DNA of 64,000 nt from Lysinibacillus piscis (GTDB taxonomy: Bacteria > Bacillota > Bacilli > Bacillales_A > Planococcaceae): contig NZ_BRZA01000002.1 in the NCBI RefSeq assembly GCF_026012395.1, positions 186,001 to 250,000 of the forward strand. The letters are read 5' to 3'. The notes beneath the pieces were generated by a model. It was not told where the DNA came from and did not search any database. It saw nothing but the letters and a program-made list of their open reading frames with translations. Positions 45,305 through 55,256 of the stretch are shown here, piece after piece (positions within the stretch are counted from its first letter, which is position 1; the number at the start of each line of letters is the position of its first letter). The position numbers and the translations under genes are program-made.

Positions 45305-48300
45305 TTGAAAAATAAACAATTTCGTAGAATTTCAGCAATCTTTCTAGTATTTGTTCTGTTTCTTAGTATGTTGTTGCCTATTCATACTTCAGCAAATAGT
45401 TATGGAGATCACTTCAAAAATAATAGCTTGAATGAACAAGCAATACTTGCTAAAGCAGCCATTGCAGAGCAACTACGTGTACAAAATGGTCCTGCAACAT
45501 TACACAGAGACTTACAAGGATTAACGGGTGATGAAAGTGTGGATGTCATTATTCACTTATCTGAGAAGCCTGTAGCACTTGAGAAGGGAATCACCGAGCT
45601 TACAGGGCGAAGCTTTAGTATGCAGACGGAACAGGAAGTGAAAGAAATTGTAGCCACACAGCAGGAAGAAGTGGTGCAAGAAATGGAGGACGAACGTATT
45701 TCCTTTTCGCTAGGCTATACGTTTGACACGGTGTTAAATGGTTTAGCAGCTGAAGTAAAAGCAGGAGATTTAGAGAAATTACTACAAATTGATGGCATCA
45801 CATTAATTGAACCAGACGTAACAGTTTATGCTTCAGAAGAAGTGACACCTATAGAAAATGGACAAGTAGATGCTTATATGAATACAAGTAATTCATTTCT
45901 TGGTATCGAGCAATTATGGCAAGAAGGGCTTGAGGGGCAAGGTGTGAAAGTAGCTGTTTTAGATACAGGTATTGATGTGGACCACCCGGAGTTTGCGGGT
46001 ATCTATAAAGGTGGAAAAAACTTTATTCCAAATTCAGCAGATTATTTAAAACAAAGGGCGGATGATGATGCTTCTGAAACATCGCCTAAAGAGAAACCAG
46101 CGAATAAGCCAGAGTTTAATGAACGTGGAAGTGCCTACTATACGTCACATGGCACACATGTAGCAGGTACGATTGCTGCGATTGGTGCAAATCCATACGG
46201 CATTAAAGGAATTGCGCCAAAAGTAGATTTATATATGTACCGTGTGCTTGGTGCATATGGAAACGGCCCAACATCAGGTATTGTGAAGGGCATTGAAACA
46301 GCGGTAGTGGAAGGGATGGACGTTATTAATCTATCTCTAGGTGGCGAGTCCAATACAGAAGTGGATGCTAGCTCATTTGCCATTAATAATGCGGTTATGG
46401 CAGGTGTGATTTCTGTCATTGCGACAGGAAACTCAGGTCCAAAGCGTGGAACGATGGGTACACCGTCAACAGCACCACTAGGCATTGCAGTAGGAAATAC
46501 GACCAATCCAGAAAAAGCCTATGACGCACAAGTAAATGTCACAGTTAGTAACGAGCAAGTGAATAAGCAGCTCAATGCTATGGCGACAACATTTGGTGCA
46601 AATTTACATGAACAGCTTTCTGGTGAATTTGATTTAGTAGCCGTTCCAGGCATTGGTGCAGCTTCTGATTTTGAAAATGTGGATGTGGAAGGAAAAGTTG
46701 CTTTGATTGCCCGTGGCTCTATTGCTTTTGTGGATAAAATAGCAAATGCGAAAAAGAATGGAGCGGTTGCTGCGATTATTCATAATTTTGAAGGTGGTAC
46801 AAATGCGCCTGGACCATCTGGCACATTTTTAGGAGATTCCTTTAGCTTCATTCCAACCTTTGATATGTCTGTTACAGATGGTGTAGCGATTCGAGATGCA
46901 TTGAAAAAAGGGGAAGGCAAGGTAAGCTTTACTCATTTTGGCTCTGTGACATCCTTAGGTGATGAGGTCAATGATTCTAGCTCACGTGGGCCATCTGTTC
47001 CTAATTTCGATATTAAACCTGATGTCACAGCACCTGGTACTAATATTATGTCAACGATTCCTATGTATAAAAAGGATTTCCCAAATGCTTCATACGATCA
47101 AGCCTATGATCGTAAAACGGGCACATCAATGGCAACACCACATATTGCTGGGATTGCGGCACTGATTAAACAAGCTCATCCTGATTGGAGTCCCTTTGAT
47201 GTGAAAGTAGCTCTATCTAATACGGCTCAAATTTTAGATACGACAAAATATGATGTCTTTTCGCAAGGAGCAGGTCGAGTAAATGCCTATGCAGCCGTTC
47301 ATCCAAGTGCACTTGCCTATGTACAAGATACAGCGGTTTTAGACAGTGGTGGTGAGATTGTTGATAATGTGAAAGGGACAGTGACATTTGGTCCTCAGCC
47401 TATTAAAGAGCAAGCTATCACAGTTTCAAAGGAAATTGTCGTAAAGGATATAAAGGGTGTTGGTGGAAGCTATAGCGTTTCTGTTGAAACATTACAGCCT
47501 TTTGGAGATGCCATGGTTACAGTGGACAAGCCATCCTTTGTTTTAAACGGGCAAGAGCTTCTGACAGTGACATTAACCGCCTCTAAAAATGAAGCAGCTC
47601 AATTTGGTGATGAATTATTCGGCTACATTCACATTACACCAACAGAGCCAGTGACAACAGATGTATCATTAACGGTAGACCGCACAGCATTAAATTTAAA
47701 ATCTGGCGATGCAGTACAGCTAGATGTTATTGAAAAAACAACACAAACACAGCGTTACTATACGGAAATTTCATTGCCGTTTGCAGCCGATTTTGGCGGT
47801 GTTGCACCAACTCAAATTAAAAACATGGCGATTACATCAACCGATTTATCATTTAATCAAGATGGTATCAATGATTCAGCCGATTTAACATTTACGCTGA
47901 CAGGTGAGGTCAACACGAATTACATCGAGCTTTGGGATGTAATGAATCCACAGGGCGGTCAATACGAAGATGGGTATATTGGTTATTTACATGCAGGAAG
48001 CTCACTAGCAGCTGGTCAATGGAAATTACCGATTACGGGAACTTATACACCGTGGGGTGGAAGTGCTAAAGCGAAAATACCAGATGGTTTATACACAGTT
48101 GATTTTTCAGCATCTGTAGCCTCAGGTGGGACGATTAAAGATTATGTTGGACCTATTGTAGTAAAATCGACGACACCTGATATTGCAGGCGTTGTTCAAG
48201 TAACATCTGGGGATAGTGCAGGTGTGGTAAGTGGACAAATAACAGATAAATATATTGACTATAACGAGGAATTAAAAAAATATGGTTTAGCTTATCCAAT

Positions 48301-49645
48301 CAATACGAAATTACATGCTTCCTATGAAATACTGAGAGCTGGTACTGTAGTAGAAGAGCAAGATTTTGTATTAAATGAAGATGGCTCTTATGAGTTTGCT
48401 ATTGCTGGATTTAATTCAACAACAGATACTATGAAGGTCATTGTGCGAGATGCAGCAGGTAATCGAGGAGAGTCCATATTATTTGAACCAATAGGTAGTG
48501 CACCTGTACAGACGGAAGAGCCAGCAGCACCAATTAATGAGGAAACATTACCAACAGCGAAAGCGAAGTTTTTGCAGGCTAATGTGAGCGAGGGAATGCC
48601 ATGGACTTACACAGATTCATTCGTTGAGGATACTACTGCTAATTCGTTAACACTTGTGTCACCAATTTACTATGACAATCCATATGCTATGAATAAACAG
48701 GACATAGTTCATAATGCAGAAGGAATGTCACGTCCATCCATTTTTGAATCGCCAACAGTGACAAATGTAACAAAGCAAGCCACGTATGTTGTGGAAGATT
48801 CACGTGTGGCAACAGTAACAGAAGGATTGGTATATGCGAAATCACCAGGTACAACGAAAATTATTGTACAGCATGGCAACAATGAAGTAGAAGTAACGGT
48901 GAATGTCACAGCGTCACCAGTAAACCCAACACCAACACAGCCAAATCCAAGCCCAGATATAGATTGGGATCGAATTGATTCAAAGCCAGTCATCCCAAGT
49001 CCAGTAAATCCAACGATTTCAAATCCAAATCCGAGTAAACCTGAACCTGTGAAGCCTGAACCGTCAAAGGAACAACCAGAAAAAAGTAATCCGAAGATAA
49101 TGTTTACAGACATACCGAAAACACATTGGGCAGCGAGCTATATTCAACAAGCAGTTGAACAGGGACTATTAAAGGGCTATCCAGATGGGACATTTAAGCC
49201 AAATAGCGATATGACACGAGCTCAGTTTGCTTCAGTTCTTGTTCGTGCTTTAGGATTGGATTTGACGGATACGACGACACCGTTCCGTGATATTGACCAT
49301 TATGCCGTGGAAACACAAAATGAAATAGCTGCCGCTTTTAGAAGTGGAATTATTAAAGGAAGCAATGGACAATTTAATCCTTCCGCAGCTATCACACGAA
49401 CACAAATGGCTTTAATGATTGCTCGTGCGTATATGTATCAAACACAGCAAGCATACACACCAACTCAGATTGCTCCGTTTAGTGATATCAAACAGTATGA
49501 TGCTGAAACAATTCAAGCGATTTCCTTACTACACGAATTAACAATTATTACGGGTTCTGAAGGCAAATTTATGCCAGAAAATGCAACAACTCGTGCACAA
49601 GGAGCCAAAATTTTTGTGAATTTATTGCAAGTGCTAGGAGAATAG
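45305..49645 (+). CDS. Large SLH-anchored subtilisin-family serine protease (Vpr-like)
   Basis: The roughly 1446-residue exported protease starts at TTG 45305, preceded by TAGGAGGGG; frames reaching further up run into the repeat array. A signal peptide (about 1-31) is followed by an I9 propeptide (about 70-175). The S8 domain has D220 (AVLDTGIDVDHPEF), H282 (SHGTHVAGTIA) and S608 (GTSMATPHIAG), with a PA insert (about 440-530). After it come Fn3/Ig-like domains, a Big2-like domain (VVEDSRVATVTEGLVYA), a Pro-rich linker and three SLH repeats (about 1263-1446: HWAASYIQQAVEQGLLKGYP). It is Vpr-like, but SLH repeats tie it to the wall. Likely a surface protease for nutrition or S-layer processing. 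Confidence 0.92.
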   Translation: MKNKQFRRISAIFLVFVLFLSMLLPIHTSANSYGDHFKNNSLNEQAILAKAAIAEQLRVQNGPATLHRDLQGLTGDESVDVIIHLSEKPVALEKGITELTGRSFSMQTEQEVKEIVATQQEEVVQEMEDERISFSLGYTFDTVLNGLAAEVKAGDLEKLLQIDGITLIEPDVTVYASEEVTPIENGQVDAYMNTSNSFLGIEQLWQEGLEGQGVKVAVLDTGIDVDHPEFAGIYKGGKNFIPNSADYLKQRADDDASETSPKEKPANKPEFNERGSAYYTSHGTHVAGTIAAIGANPYGIKGIAPKVDLYMYRVLGAYGNGPTSGIVKGIETAVVEGMDVINLSLGGESNTEVDASSFAINNAVMAGVISVIATGNSGPKRGTMGTPSTAPLGIAVGNTTNPEKAYDAQVNVTVSNEQVNKQLNAMATTFGANLHEQLSGEFDLVAVPGIGAASDFENVDVEGKVALIARGSIAFVDKIANAKKNGAVAAIIHNFEGGTNAPGPSGTFLGDSFSFIPTFDMSVTDGVAIRDALKKGEGKVSFTHFGSVTSLGDEVNDSSSRGPSVPNFDIKPDVTAPGTNIMSTIPMYKKDFPNASYDQAYDRKTGTSMATPHIAGIAALIKQAHPDWSPFDVKVALSNTAQILDTTKYDVFSQGAGRVNAYAAVHPSALAYVQDTAVLDSGGEIVDNVKGTVTFGPQPIKEQAITVSKEIVVKDIKGVGGSYSVSVETLQPFGDAMVTVDKPSFVLNGQELLTVTLTASKNEAAQFGDELFGYIHITPTEPVTTDVSLTVDRTALNLKSGDAVQLDVIEKTTQTQRYYTEISLPFAADFGGVAPTQIKNMAITSTDLSFNQDGINDSADLTFTLTGEVNTNYIELWDVMNPQGGQYEDGYIGYLHAGSSLAAGQWKLPITGTYTPWGGSAKAKIPDGLYTVDFSASVASGGTIKDYVGPIVVKSTTPDIAGVVQVTSGDSAGVVSGQITDKYIDYNEELKKYGLAYPINTKLHASYEILRAGTVVEEQDFVLNEDGSYEFAIAGFNSTTDTMKVIVRDAAGNRGESILFEPIGSAPVQTEEPAAPINEETLPTAKAKFLQANVSEGMPWTYTDSFVEDTTANSLTLVSPIYYDNPYAMNKQDIVHNAEGMSRPSIFESPTVTNVTKQATYVVEDSRVATVTEGLVYAKSPGTTKIIVQHGNNEVEVTVNVTASPVNPTPTQPNPSPDIDWDRIDSKPVIPSPVNPTISNPNPSKPEPVKPEPSKEQPEKSNPKIMFTDIPKTHWAASYIQQAVEQGLLKGYPDGTFKPNSDMTRAQFASVLVRALGLDLTDTTTPFRDIDHYAVETQNEIAAAFRSGIIKGSNGQFNPSAAITRTQMALMIARAYMYQTQQAYTPTQIAPFSDIKQYDAETIQAISLLHELTIITGSEGKFMPENATTRAQGAKIFVNLLQVLGE

Positions 49646-49732
49646 TAAACGGTCAATTCATTAGAAGAAGTATCGTAACTCTGTATCTCATGATATGGAA
49701 TTGTGCACCAACAACAGTATATTAATAAAAAG

Positions 49733-49782
49733 AGCAGGGCTATGCAAAAGGATGTTCCTTTTGTATAGTCCTGTTTTACTAT
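49733..49782 (+). terminator. Long-stem terminator after the protease gene
   Basis: An almost perfect 20-bp stem (49733-49752 with 49756-49775, a few G-T pairs, 3-nt loop) followed by TTTTAC. Confidence 0.8.
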
Positions 49783-49880
49783 GTTATTCTTTCCCGATTT
49801 TGGCACATAGACTAGCAGTAAAATAAGTTTGGCACTATTGATGTTGCTAACTGTCGCTTTTGATTGTATTGATACAGCTT

Positions 49881-50039
49881 ATGATAGCGCTTTGTGTTGA
49901 TAAATATGAGTTTGATGATGTAGCACATGCAAAATATGTGGAGGAAATTTTAGGATGTTTCCAAAATATACACATCTCAGATGAAGACGCTTCGTTTTCA
50001 ATACACAACATGTCTGGTCTTTTCTATAGGAAAAGTTAA
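49881..50039 (+). other. 52-codon open frame, probable gene remnant
   Basis: An ATG frame reads MIALCVDKYEFDDVAHAKYV and on through EEILGCFQNIHISDEDASF to a TAA at 50037. The composition is protein-like, but there is no ribosome site before it and no family is recognised. It lies in the 620-base gap between the protease and zapA, where B. subtilis has rnhC; it does not resemble RNase HIII. The rest of the gap, apart from the terminator at 49733, shows nothing. Confidence 0.3.
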
Positions 50040-50266
50040 CAACATAGGGCTTTTGCTAAGATATTGCTCTTTCTATGGCTCTTTATTCACAATTTCATAC
50101 TTTTCATGTTATGATAGTAAGCAGTGTTTATTATGGCTTAGTTAGTGTATAAATGACATGGGTGAGCCTCTAAATCCAATTTTTGCAGAGGTTTTCTTGT
50201 TGGAGCTTAAAAATTTGAATGAACGTTAGCTGTGATGTAATTGATATATTGAAGGAGGGTGCAACT

Positions 50267-50527
50267 ATGGAAAATCAGGAAAAGAATCGAATTTCTGTAG
50301 AAATATATGGTCAAACATATAAAATAGTTGGCACAGAATCCGTTGGACATATGCGGCTAGTTGCGTCCATGGTGGATGACCGTATGCGCGAAATAAAAGT
50401 ACATAACTCCTCATTAGATAGCACAAAGCTTGCTGTGTTGACAGCGGTCAATGCTGTTCATGATTATTTGTTATTAAAAGAACAGATGGAAAAATTAGAG
50501 GAAGAATTGAAAAAATTAAAGGGTTGA
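50267..50527 (+). CDS. zapA: Cell division protein ZapA
   Basis: The 86-residue protein binds and bundles FtsZ filaments at mid-cell. It has the ZapA pattern: [18 protein letters not shown], then [15 protein letters not shown] and a C-terminal coiled coil (about 60-85, [17 protein letters not shown]). The ATG at 50267 follows GAAGGAGGG; an upstream in-frame codon at 50219 lacks one. It precedes cvpA by only a few bases, as in B. subtilis. Confidence 0.93.
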   Translation: MENQEKNRISVEIYGQTYKIVGTESVGHMRLVASMVDDRMREIKVHNSSLDSTKLAVLTAVNAVHDYLLLKEQMEKLEEELKKLKG

Positions 50528-50532
50528 AGGTA

Positions 50533-51072
50533 ATGTTAGATCTCATTATATTGATATTATTATTCGTTGGGCTGGTGACTGGTGCTAAGCGTGGTTTAAT
50601 CGTCCAACTGATGTATGTAGTTAGTTTAATTGTTGCACTTATTGTTGCGTATGTATATTATGAATCCCTTGCACAGAAGCTGCTATTTTGGGTACCGTAT
50701 CCAGGCGTAGTAGATGGAGGCAGTCTAGGTGTTATTATTGATAATCTTGATTTAGACCGTACATTTTATCAAGTCATTGCCTTTGCGGTGATTTTCTTTG
50801 CGGTGAAGATTATTTTACAAATCATTACATCTGTTTTTGATTTTATTGCCTATTTACCTGTTTTAAAGACAATGAATCGTTGGCTAGGTGCTTTGTTTGG
50901 TATCGTTGAATATTTCTTTATTTTATTTATTGTTCTGTATGTGTTGGCATTATTACCAATCGATACGATTCAAAATATGATGGCTAAATCATTGTTAAGT
51001 AGTCTCATTTTGGAGCATACACCCATTATCACGAAAATGTTCCAAAACTGGTGGTATATTTACGCACAATAG
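50533..51072 (+). CDS. cvpA: CvpA family membrane protein (YshB)
   Basis: The 179-residue protein has four membrane segments (about 2-20, 25-47, 78-100 and 118-145) and the family start MLDLIILILLFVGLVTGAKRG. The ATG at 50533 agrees with B. subtilis YshB; a TTG at 50524, overlapping the zapA stop, is an alternative with its own AAAGGG. CvpA is needed for colicin V production in E. coli, with an unclear general role in the envelope. A terminator-like hairpin separates it from polX. Confidence 0.85.
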   Translation: MLDLIILILLFVGLVTGAKRGLIVQLMYVVSLIVALIVAYVYYESLAQKLLFWVPYPGVVDGGSLGVIIDNLDLDRTFYQVIAFAVIFFAVKIILQIITSVFDFIAYLPVLKTMNRWLGALFGIVEYFFILFIVLYVLALLPIDTIQNMMAKSLLSSLILEHTPIITKMFQNWWYIYAQ

Positions 51073-51080
51073 TAGATGAT

Positions 51081-51112
51081 ACACTTCTCTCGTTGTGGGA
51101 GAAGTGTTTTTA
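51081..51112 (+). terminator. Hairpin terminator between cvpA and polX
   Basis: ACACTTCTC (51081-51089) pairs perfectly with GAGAAGTGT (51100-51108) and is followed by TTTTTAC. It lies only 20 bases before the polX ribosome site, so it may attenuate read-through into polX-mutS2. Confidence 0.8.
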
Positions 51113-51132
51113 CGATAGGGGGATTATTTTTA

Positions 51133-52842
51133 ATGAATAAAAAGACAATTATTCGTACACTTGAAAAAATTGCTTTATATATGGAATTACAGGGAGAAAA
51201 TCCGTTTAAAGTATCCGCTTTTCGCAAGGCTGCGGCGGCATTAGAAGGTGATGAGCGCTCATTAAGTGAAATGGAAGATGTCACAAAGCTAAAAGGAATC
51301 GGTAAAGGAACAGCAGCGGTCATTGAAGATTTAATGGCAACAGGTGAATCGAGCTATTTGAAAGAATTAGAGGAAGCTGTGCCAAGTGGTTTATTACCAT
51401 TATTAAAATTACCAGGTTTAGGCGGTAAAAAAATTGCGAAGCTACATCAAGAATTAGGCATTGATTCTGCGGAAAGTTTAAAGGCAGCTTGTGAAGCACA
51501 GCAAGTTCGTGAATTGGCAGGCTTTGCAGCAAAAACAGAAGAAAAAATTTTAAAAGAGCTTGAAAATTTAGCGAACCGTTCAGAACGCTTAGCCATTTGG
51601 CAGTTGGAGCCCGTTGTGTTACAAATTGAAGCGCTTCTAGGTAGTATGAAAGAGGTAGTGCGTTTTTCGGTTGCTGGCAGTTTTAGACGTGCTATGGAAA
51701 CAAGTAAGGATATTGATTTTATCGTCGTGACAGAAGCACCAGCTACTGTACGTGAGCAATTACTACAAGAGCTAGCTGTACAAGAGGTAGTAGCAGCAGG
51801 CGATACAAAAATTTCGGTTATATTGGATTTGGACGAGCCAGTTAGTGTTGATTTTCGTTTAGTGAAGGATGCTGAATATGCAACGGCTTTGCATCATTTT
51901 ACAGGTTCTAAGGACCATAATGTGCGCATGCGTCAAATTGCCAAGGCACGAGGTGAAAAAATTAGTGAATATGGGGTGGAACAGGCAGATGGCACGGTGC
52001 TGACATTTGAAGATGAAGCCCAATTTTTTGCACATTTTGATTTGCCATTCATCCCACCGAGTTTACGGACAGGGAAAAACGAATTTGACAAAGCTGCGGA
52101 TATTGCAGACCTTGTGACATTAACTGATATAAAGGCTGATTTGCATATGCATACAACTTGGTCAGATGGCGCATATTCGGTAGCAGAAATGGGACAGGCT
52201 TTGATGGCACGAGGCTATCAATATGGTGTGATTACAGATCATTCACAATTTTTAAAGGTGGCAAATGGTTTGACACCTGAACGTTTAGTGAAGCAACGTG
52301 CTGAAATTGAGGCATTCAATCAAGCAAATCCGACATTTCGTTTATATGCAGGCACAGAAATGGATATTTTGCCAGATGGCTCCCTTGATTTTGAGGATGC
52401 TGTGTTGAAAGAGCTTGATTTTGTTATCGCATCTATTCATTCGAGCTTTACACAATCACAGGATAAAATTATGGCTCGCCTGTTAACAGCGATGCAAAAT
52501 CCATATGTCCATATGATTGCTCATCCAACAGGGCGTATTATCGCAGAACGAGAAGGCTATCATCCCGATATGCCACAGTTAATTGCTTGGGCGAAGGAAT
52601 ATGGTAAAATTTTAGAGTTAAATGCGAACCCATATCGTCTTGATTTGTGTGTGGAGCATTTAGAAATGGCGATGGCAGCAGGTGTACCGATTGCCATTAA
52701 TACAGATGCGCATGATAGTGCACATCTACGTTTTATGGATATTGGTGTTCGTTATGCTAATCGGGCATGGTTAAAAAAGGATATGATTGTCAATACATGG
52801 ACATATGAACAATTTGAAGCGTTTATTCGTCGTCATAAATAA
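51133..52842 (+). CDS. polX: DNA polymerase/3'-5' exonuclease PolX
   Basis: The 569-residue repair polymerase has an N-terminal PolX core: an 8-kDa-type helix-hairpin-helix part (KLKGIGKGTAAVIEDL, LLKLPGLGGKKIAKL) and a nucleotidyltransferase palm with GSFRRAMETSKDIDFIV. It also has a C-terminal PHP phosphoesterase domain (about 335-569) with KADLHMHTTWSDG, TDHSQF, AGTEMDI, AHPTGRI and INTDAHD metal ligands. It acts in base-excision repair and 3'-end cleaning. The ATG at 51133 follows TAGGGGGA; the longer frame from 51076 runs through the terminator hairpin. mutS2 follows 18 bases later. Confidence 0.94.
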   Translation: MNKKTIIRTLEKIALYMELQGENPFKVSAFRKAAAALEGDERSLSEMEDVTKLKGIGKGTAAVIEDLMATGESSYLKELEEAVPSGLLPLLKLPGLGGKKIAKLHQELGIDSAESLKAACEAQQVRELAGFAAKTEEKILKELENLANRSERLAIWQLEPVVLQIEALLGSMKEVVRFSVAGSFRRAMETSKDIDFIVVTEAPATVREQLLQELAVQEVVAAGDTKISVILDLDEPVSVDFRLVKDAEYATALHHFTGSKDHNVRMRQIAKARGEKISEYGVEQADGTVLTFEDEAQFFAHFDLPFIPPSLRTGKNEFDKAADIADLVTLTDIKADLHMHTTWSDGAYSVAEMGQALMARGYQYGVITDHSQFLKVANGLTPERLVKQRAEIEAFNQANPTFRLYAGTEMDILPDGSLDFEDAVLKELDFVIASIHSSFTQSQDKIMARLLTAMQNPYVHMIAHPTGRIIAEREGYHPDMPQLIAWAKEYGKILELNANPYRLDLCVEHLEMAMAAGVPIAINTDAHDSAHLRFMDIGVRYANRAWLKKDMIVNTWTYEQFEAFIRRHK

Positions 52843-52860
52843 ATGGAGGAGGTGTGATCA

Positions 52861-55227
52861 ATGATTGCAGAACGCGCATTGAAAACACTTGAGTATGATA
52901 AAATACGTCAGCAAGTGGCTGTACATTGTACATCTTCTATTGGAAAATCAGCCATTGAAGAACTTGTACCGCAAACTGACTATGAGAAAGTTGTACAGTT
53001 ATTAGAGGAAATGGATGAAGGTTTAGCCATTTTACGTGTCAAAGGCAACGTGCCAATGGGTGGCATTTTTGATGTGCGTCCAGCCGCAAGGCGCGCACAA
53101 ATTGGTGGAATGCTGTCTGCAATGGAATTAATGGAAGTATCGAGCACGATTCGAGCAAGTCGCATTTTACGCAATTTCCTTGAAGATTTAGAGACGGAAG
53201 ATGTTATTGCAATCCCACATTTTCTTACTAAAAAAGAAGCACTGCCTGTCTTAACAGGCTTACAGCATGAGATTAATAGCTGTATTGATGATAATGGGGT
53301 AGTATTGGATTCGGCTAGCCCGACATTACGTTCGATTCGTCAATCATTACGCTCAGAAGAAGCAAAGGTGCGTTCAAAGCTAGAAAGTCTTATTCGTGGT
53401 AGTAATGCTGCTAAAATGTTATCAGATGCAATTGTGACCATTCGTAATGATCGTTTCGTTATTCCAGTAAAGCAGGAATATCGTCATCATTATGGTGGTA
53501 TGGTGCATGACCAATCTTCTTCTGGACAAACATTATTTATCGAACCTGAGTCGGTAATGCAAGCAAATAATGAAATTCATCAATTAAAAATGAAAGAGCA
53601 AATCGAAATTGAGCGTATTTTACAAGCATTAAGTGCCATGGTAGAGGAAGTAGCACCTGATTTATTTCATTTAGTGAAACTGCTAGGTGAAATTGATGCT
53701 ATTTTGGCAAAAGGGAAATATGGACAAGCTAATAAATGTACGATGCCTAAAATGAATCAGGATGGTTATATTCGTTTAGTAAGAGCTCGCCATCCATTAT
53801 TGCCAATAGACACAGCCGTTGCCAATGATATTGAATTCGGTAAAGACATTACAGCCATTGTCATTACTGGACCAAATACAGGTGGTAAAACGGTGACATT
53901 AAAAACAGTAGGACTTTGTACGTTAATGGCACAGGCTGGGTTACCAGTGCCTGCATTGGATGGCTCGGAGTTAGCTGTGTTCCAACAATTATTTGCTGAT
54001 ATTGGGGATGAACAGTCCATTGAACAGTCTTTATCAACATTTTCAGCACATATGGTCAATATTGTAGACATTTTGAAGAAATTTGACCATGAATCATTAG
54101 TGTTATTTGATGAATTAGGGGCAGGAACAGATCCACAGGAGGGAGCAGCACTAGCGATTTCCATTTTAGATGAGGTGCATGGTCGAGGAGCACGTGTTAT
54201 GGCGACTACACATTATCCTGAATTAAAGGCATATGGCTATAATCGCCCTGGTGTTGCGAATGCGAGCGTCGAGTTTGATATTGAAACATTGAGCCCAACC
54301 TATCGCTTACTGATCGGTGTACCTGGCCGCTCCAATGCCTTTGAAATATCAAATCGTCTTGGCTTGCCAGAAGTCATTATTGAACGAGCAAAAGGCTTTA
54401 CAGGTACAGATCGTCATGAAGTTGAATCGATGATTGCTTCATTGGAGGAAACACGTCGTCAATCTGAGAACGATGCAGAGCGTTCACATGAGCTGCTACT
54501 AGAGTCAGAAAAATTGCGCAAAGAATTAGAAGACAAATTACAAGCATATGAAGAACGGAAAGAAGCGCTTGATAAAAAGGCAAAGGACAAAGCACGTAAA
54601 ATCGTGGATGAAGCGAAAAGAGAAGCCGAAGCGATTATTGCGGAGCTGCGTGAAATGCGTAAAAATGCAAACCAAGTTGTGAAAGAGCATGAGCTAATCG
54701 AAGCACGTAAACGATTAGAGGATGCAACACCACTTGATAACAATAAAGTGCTACAAAAGGCAGTACAGGTGAGAGAGCGTGCACAAAACTTAGTTGTCGG
54801 TGACGAGGTAAAAGTGTTAAGCTATGGACAACGAGGCATTTTAGTTGAAAAAGTCTCCGATACAGAATGGATTGTGCAAATGGGCATTTTAAAAATGAAA
54901 ATTGCTGATAGTGATTTAGAGTATATTAAACCTGAAAAAGAGCCTGTTCAACGTATAGCAGGTGTCAAAAATCGTAATAGTCATGTGAAACTAGAGCTAG
55001 ATTTACGTGGTGAGCGTTTTGAGGATGCCATTTTGCGTACTGAAAAATATATTGATGATGCCTTACTTGCCAATTATGGTCGTGTGTCCATTATTCATGG
55101 TGTAGGTACAGGCGCATTGCGACAAGGTATTCAAAGCTATTTGAAAAAGCATAAACGTGTCAAATCATTCCGCTTTGGTGAAGCAGGCGAGGGTGGCTTT
55201 GGTGTAACTGTAGTGGAATTGAAATAA
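52861..55227 (+). CDS. mutS2: MutS2, Smr-domain ATPase/endonuclease
   Basis: The 788-residue protein has the MutS core and clamp (about 1-310), an ABC-type ATPase with Walker A GPNTGGKTVTLKT and Walker B LVLFDELGAGTDPQEGAAL, a long coiled coil (about 510-620), a KOW-like stretch and a C-terminal Smr domain (about 713-788, LDLRGERFEDAI, IIHGVGTGALRQGI). MutS2 is not a mismatch repair protein; it suppresses recombination and, in B. subtilis, rescues collided ribosomes. GGAGGAGGTG precedes the ATG. Order polX-mutS2 is as in B. subtilis. Confidence 0.95.
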   Translation: MIAERALKTLEYDKIRQQVAVHCTSSIGKSAIEELVPQTDYEKVVQLLEEMDEGLAILRVKGNVPMGGIFDVRPAARRAQIGGMLSAMELMEVSSTIRASRILRNFLEDLETEDVIAIPHFLTKKEALPVLTGLQHEINSCIDDNGVVLDSASPTLRSIRQSLRSEEAKVRSKLESLIRGSNAAKMLSDAIVTIRNDRFVIPVKQEYRHHYGGMVHDQSSSGQTLFIEPESVMQANNEIHQLKMKEQIEIERILQALSAMVEEVAPDLFHLVKLLGEIDAILAKGKYGQANKCTMPKMNQDGYIRLVRARHPLLPIDTAVANDIEFGKDITAIVITGPNTGGKTVTLKTVGLCTLMAQAGLPVPALDGSELAVFQQLFADIGDEQSIEQSLSTFSAHMVNIVDILKKFDHESLVLFDELGAGTDPQEGAALAISILDEVHGRGARVMATTHYPELKAYGYNRPGVANASVEFDIETLSPTYRLLIGVPGRSNAFEISNRLGLPEVIIERAKGFTGTDRHEVESMIASLEETRRQSENDAERSHELLLESEKLRKELEDKLQAYEERKEALDKKAKDKARKIVDEAKREAEAIIAELREMRKNANQVVKEHELIEARKRLEDATPLDNNKVLQKAVQVRERAQNLVVGDEVKVLSYGQRGILVEKVSDTEWIVQMGILKMKIADSDLEYIKPEKEPVQRIAGVKNRNSHVKLELDLRGERFEDAILRTEKYIDDALLANYGRVSIIHGVGTGALRQGIQSYLKKHKRVKSFRFGEAGEGGFGVTVVELK

Positions 55228-55256
55228 GCATATAGACGATAAAGGGGACAGAGAAA

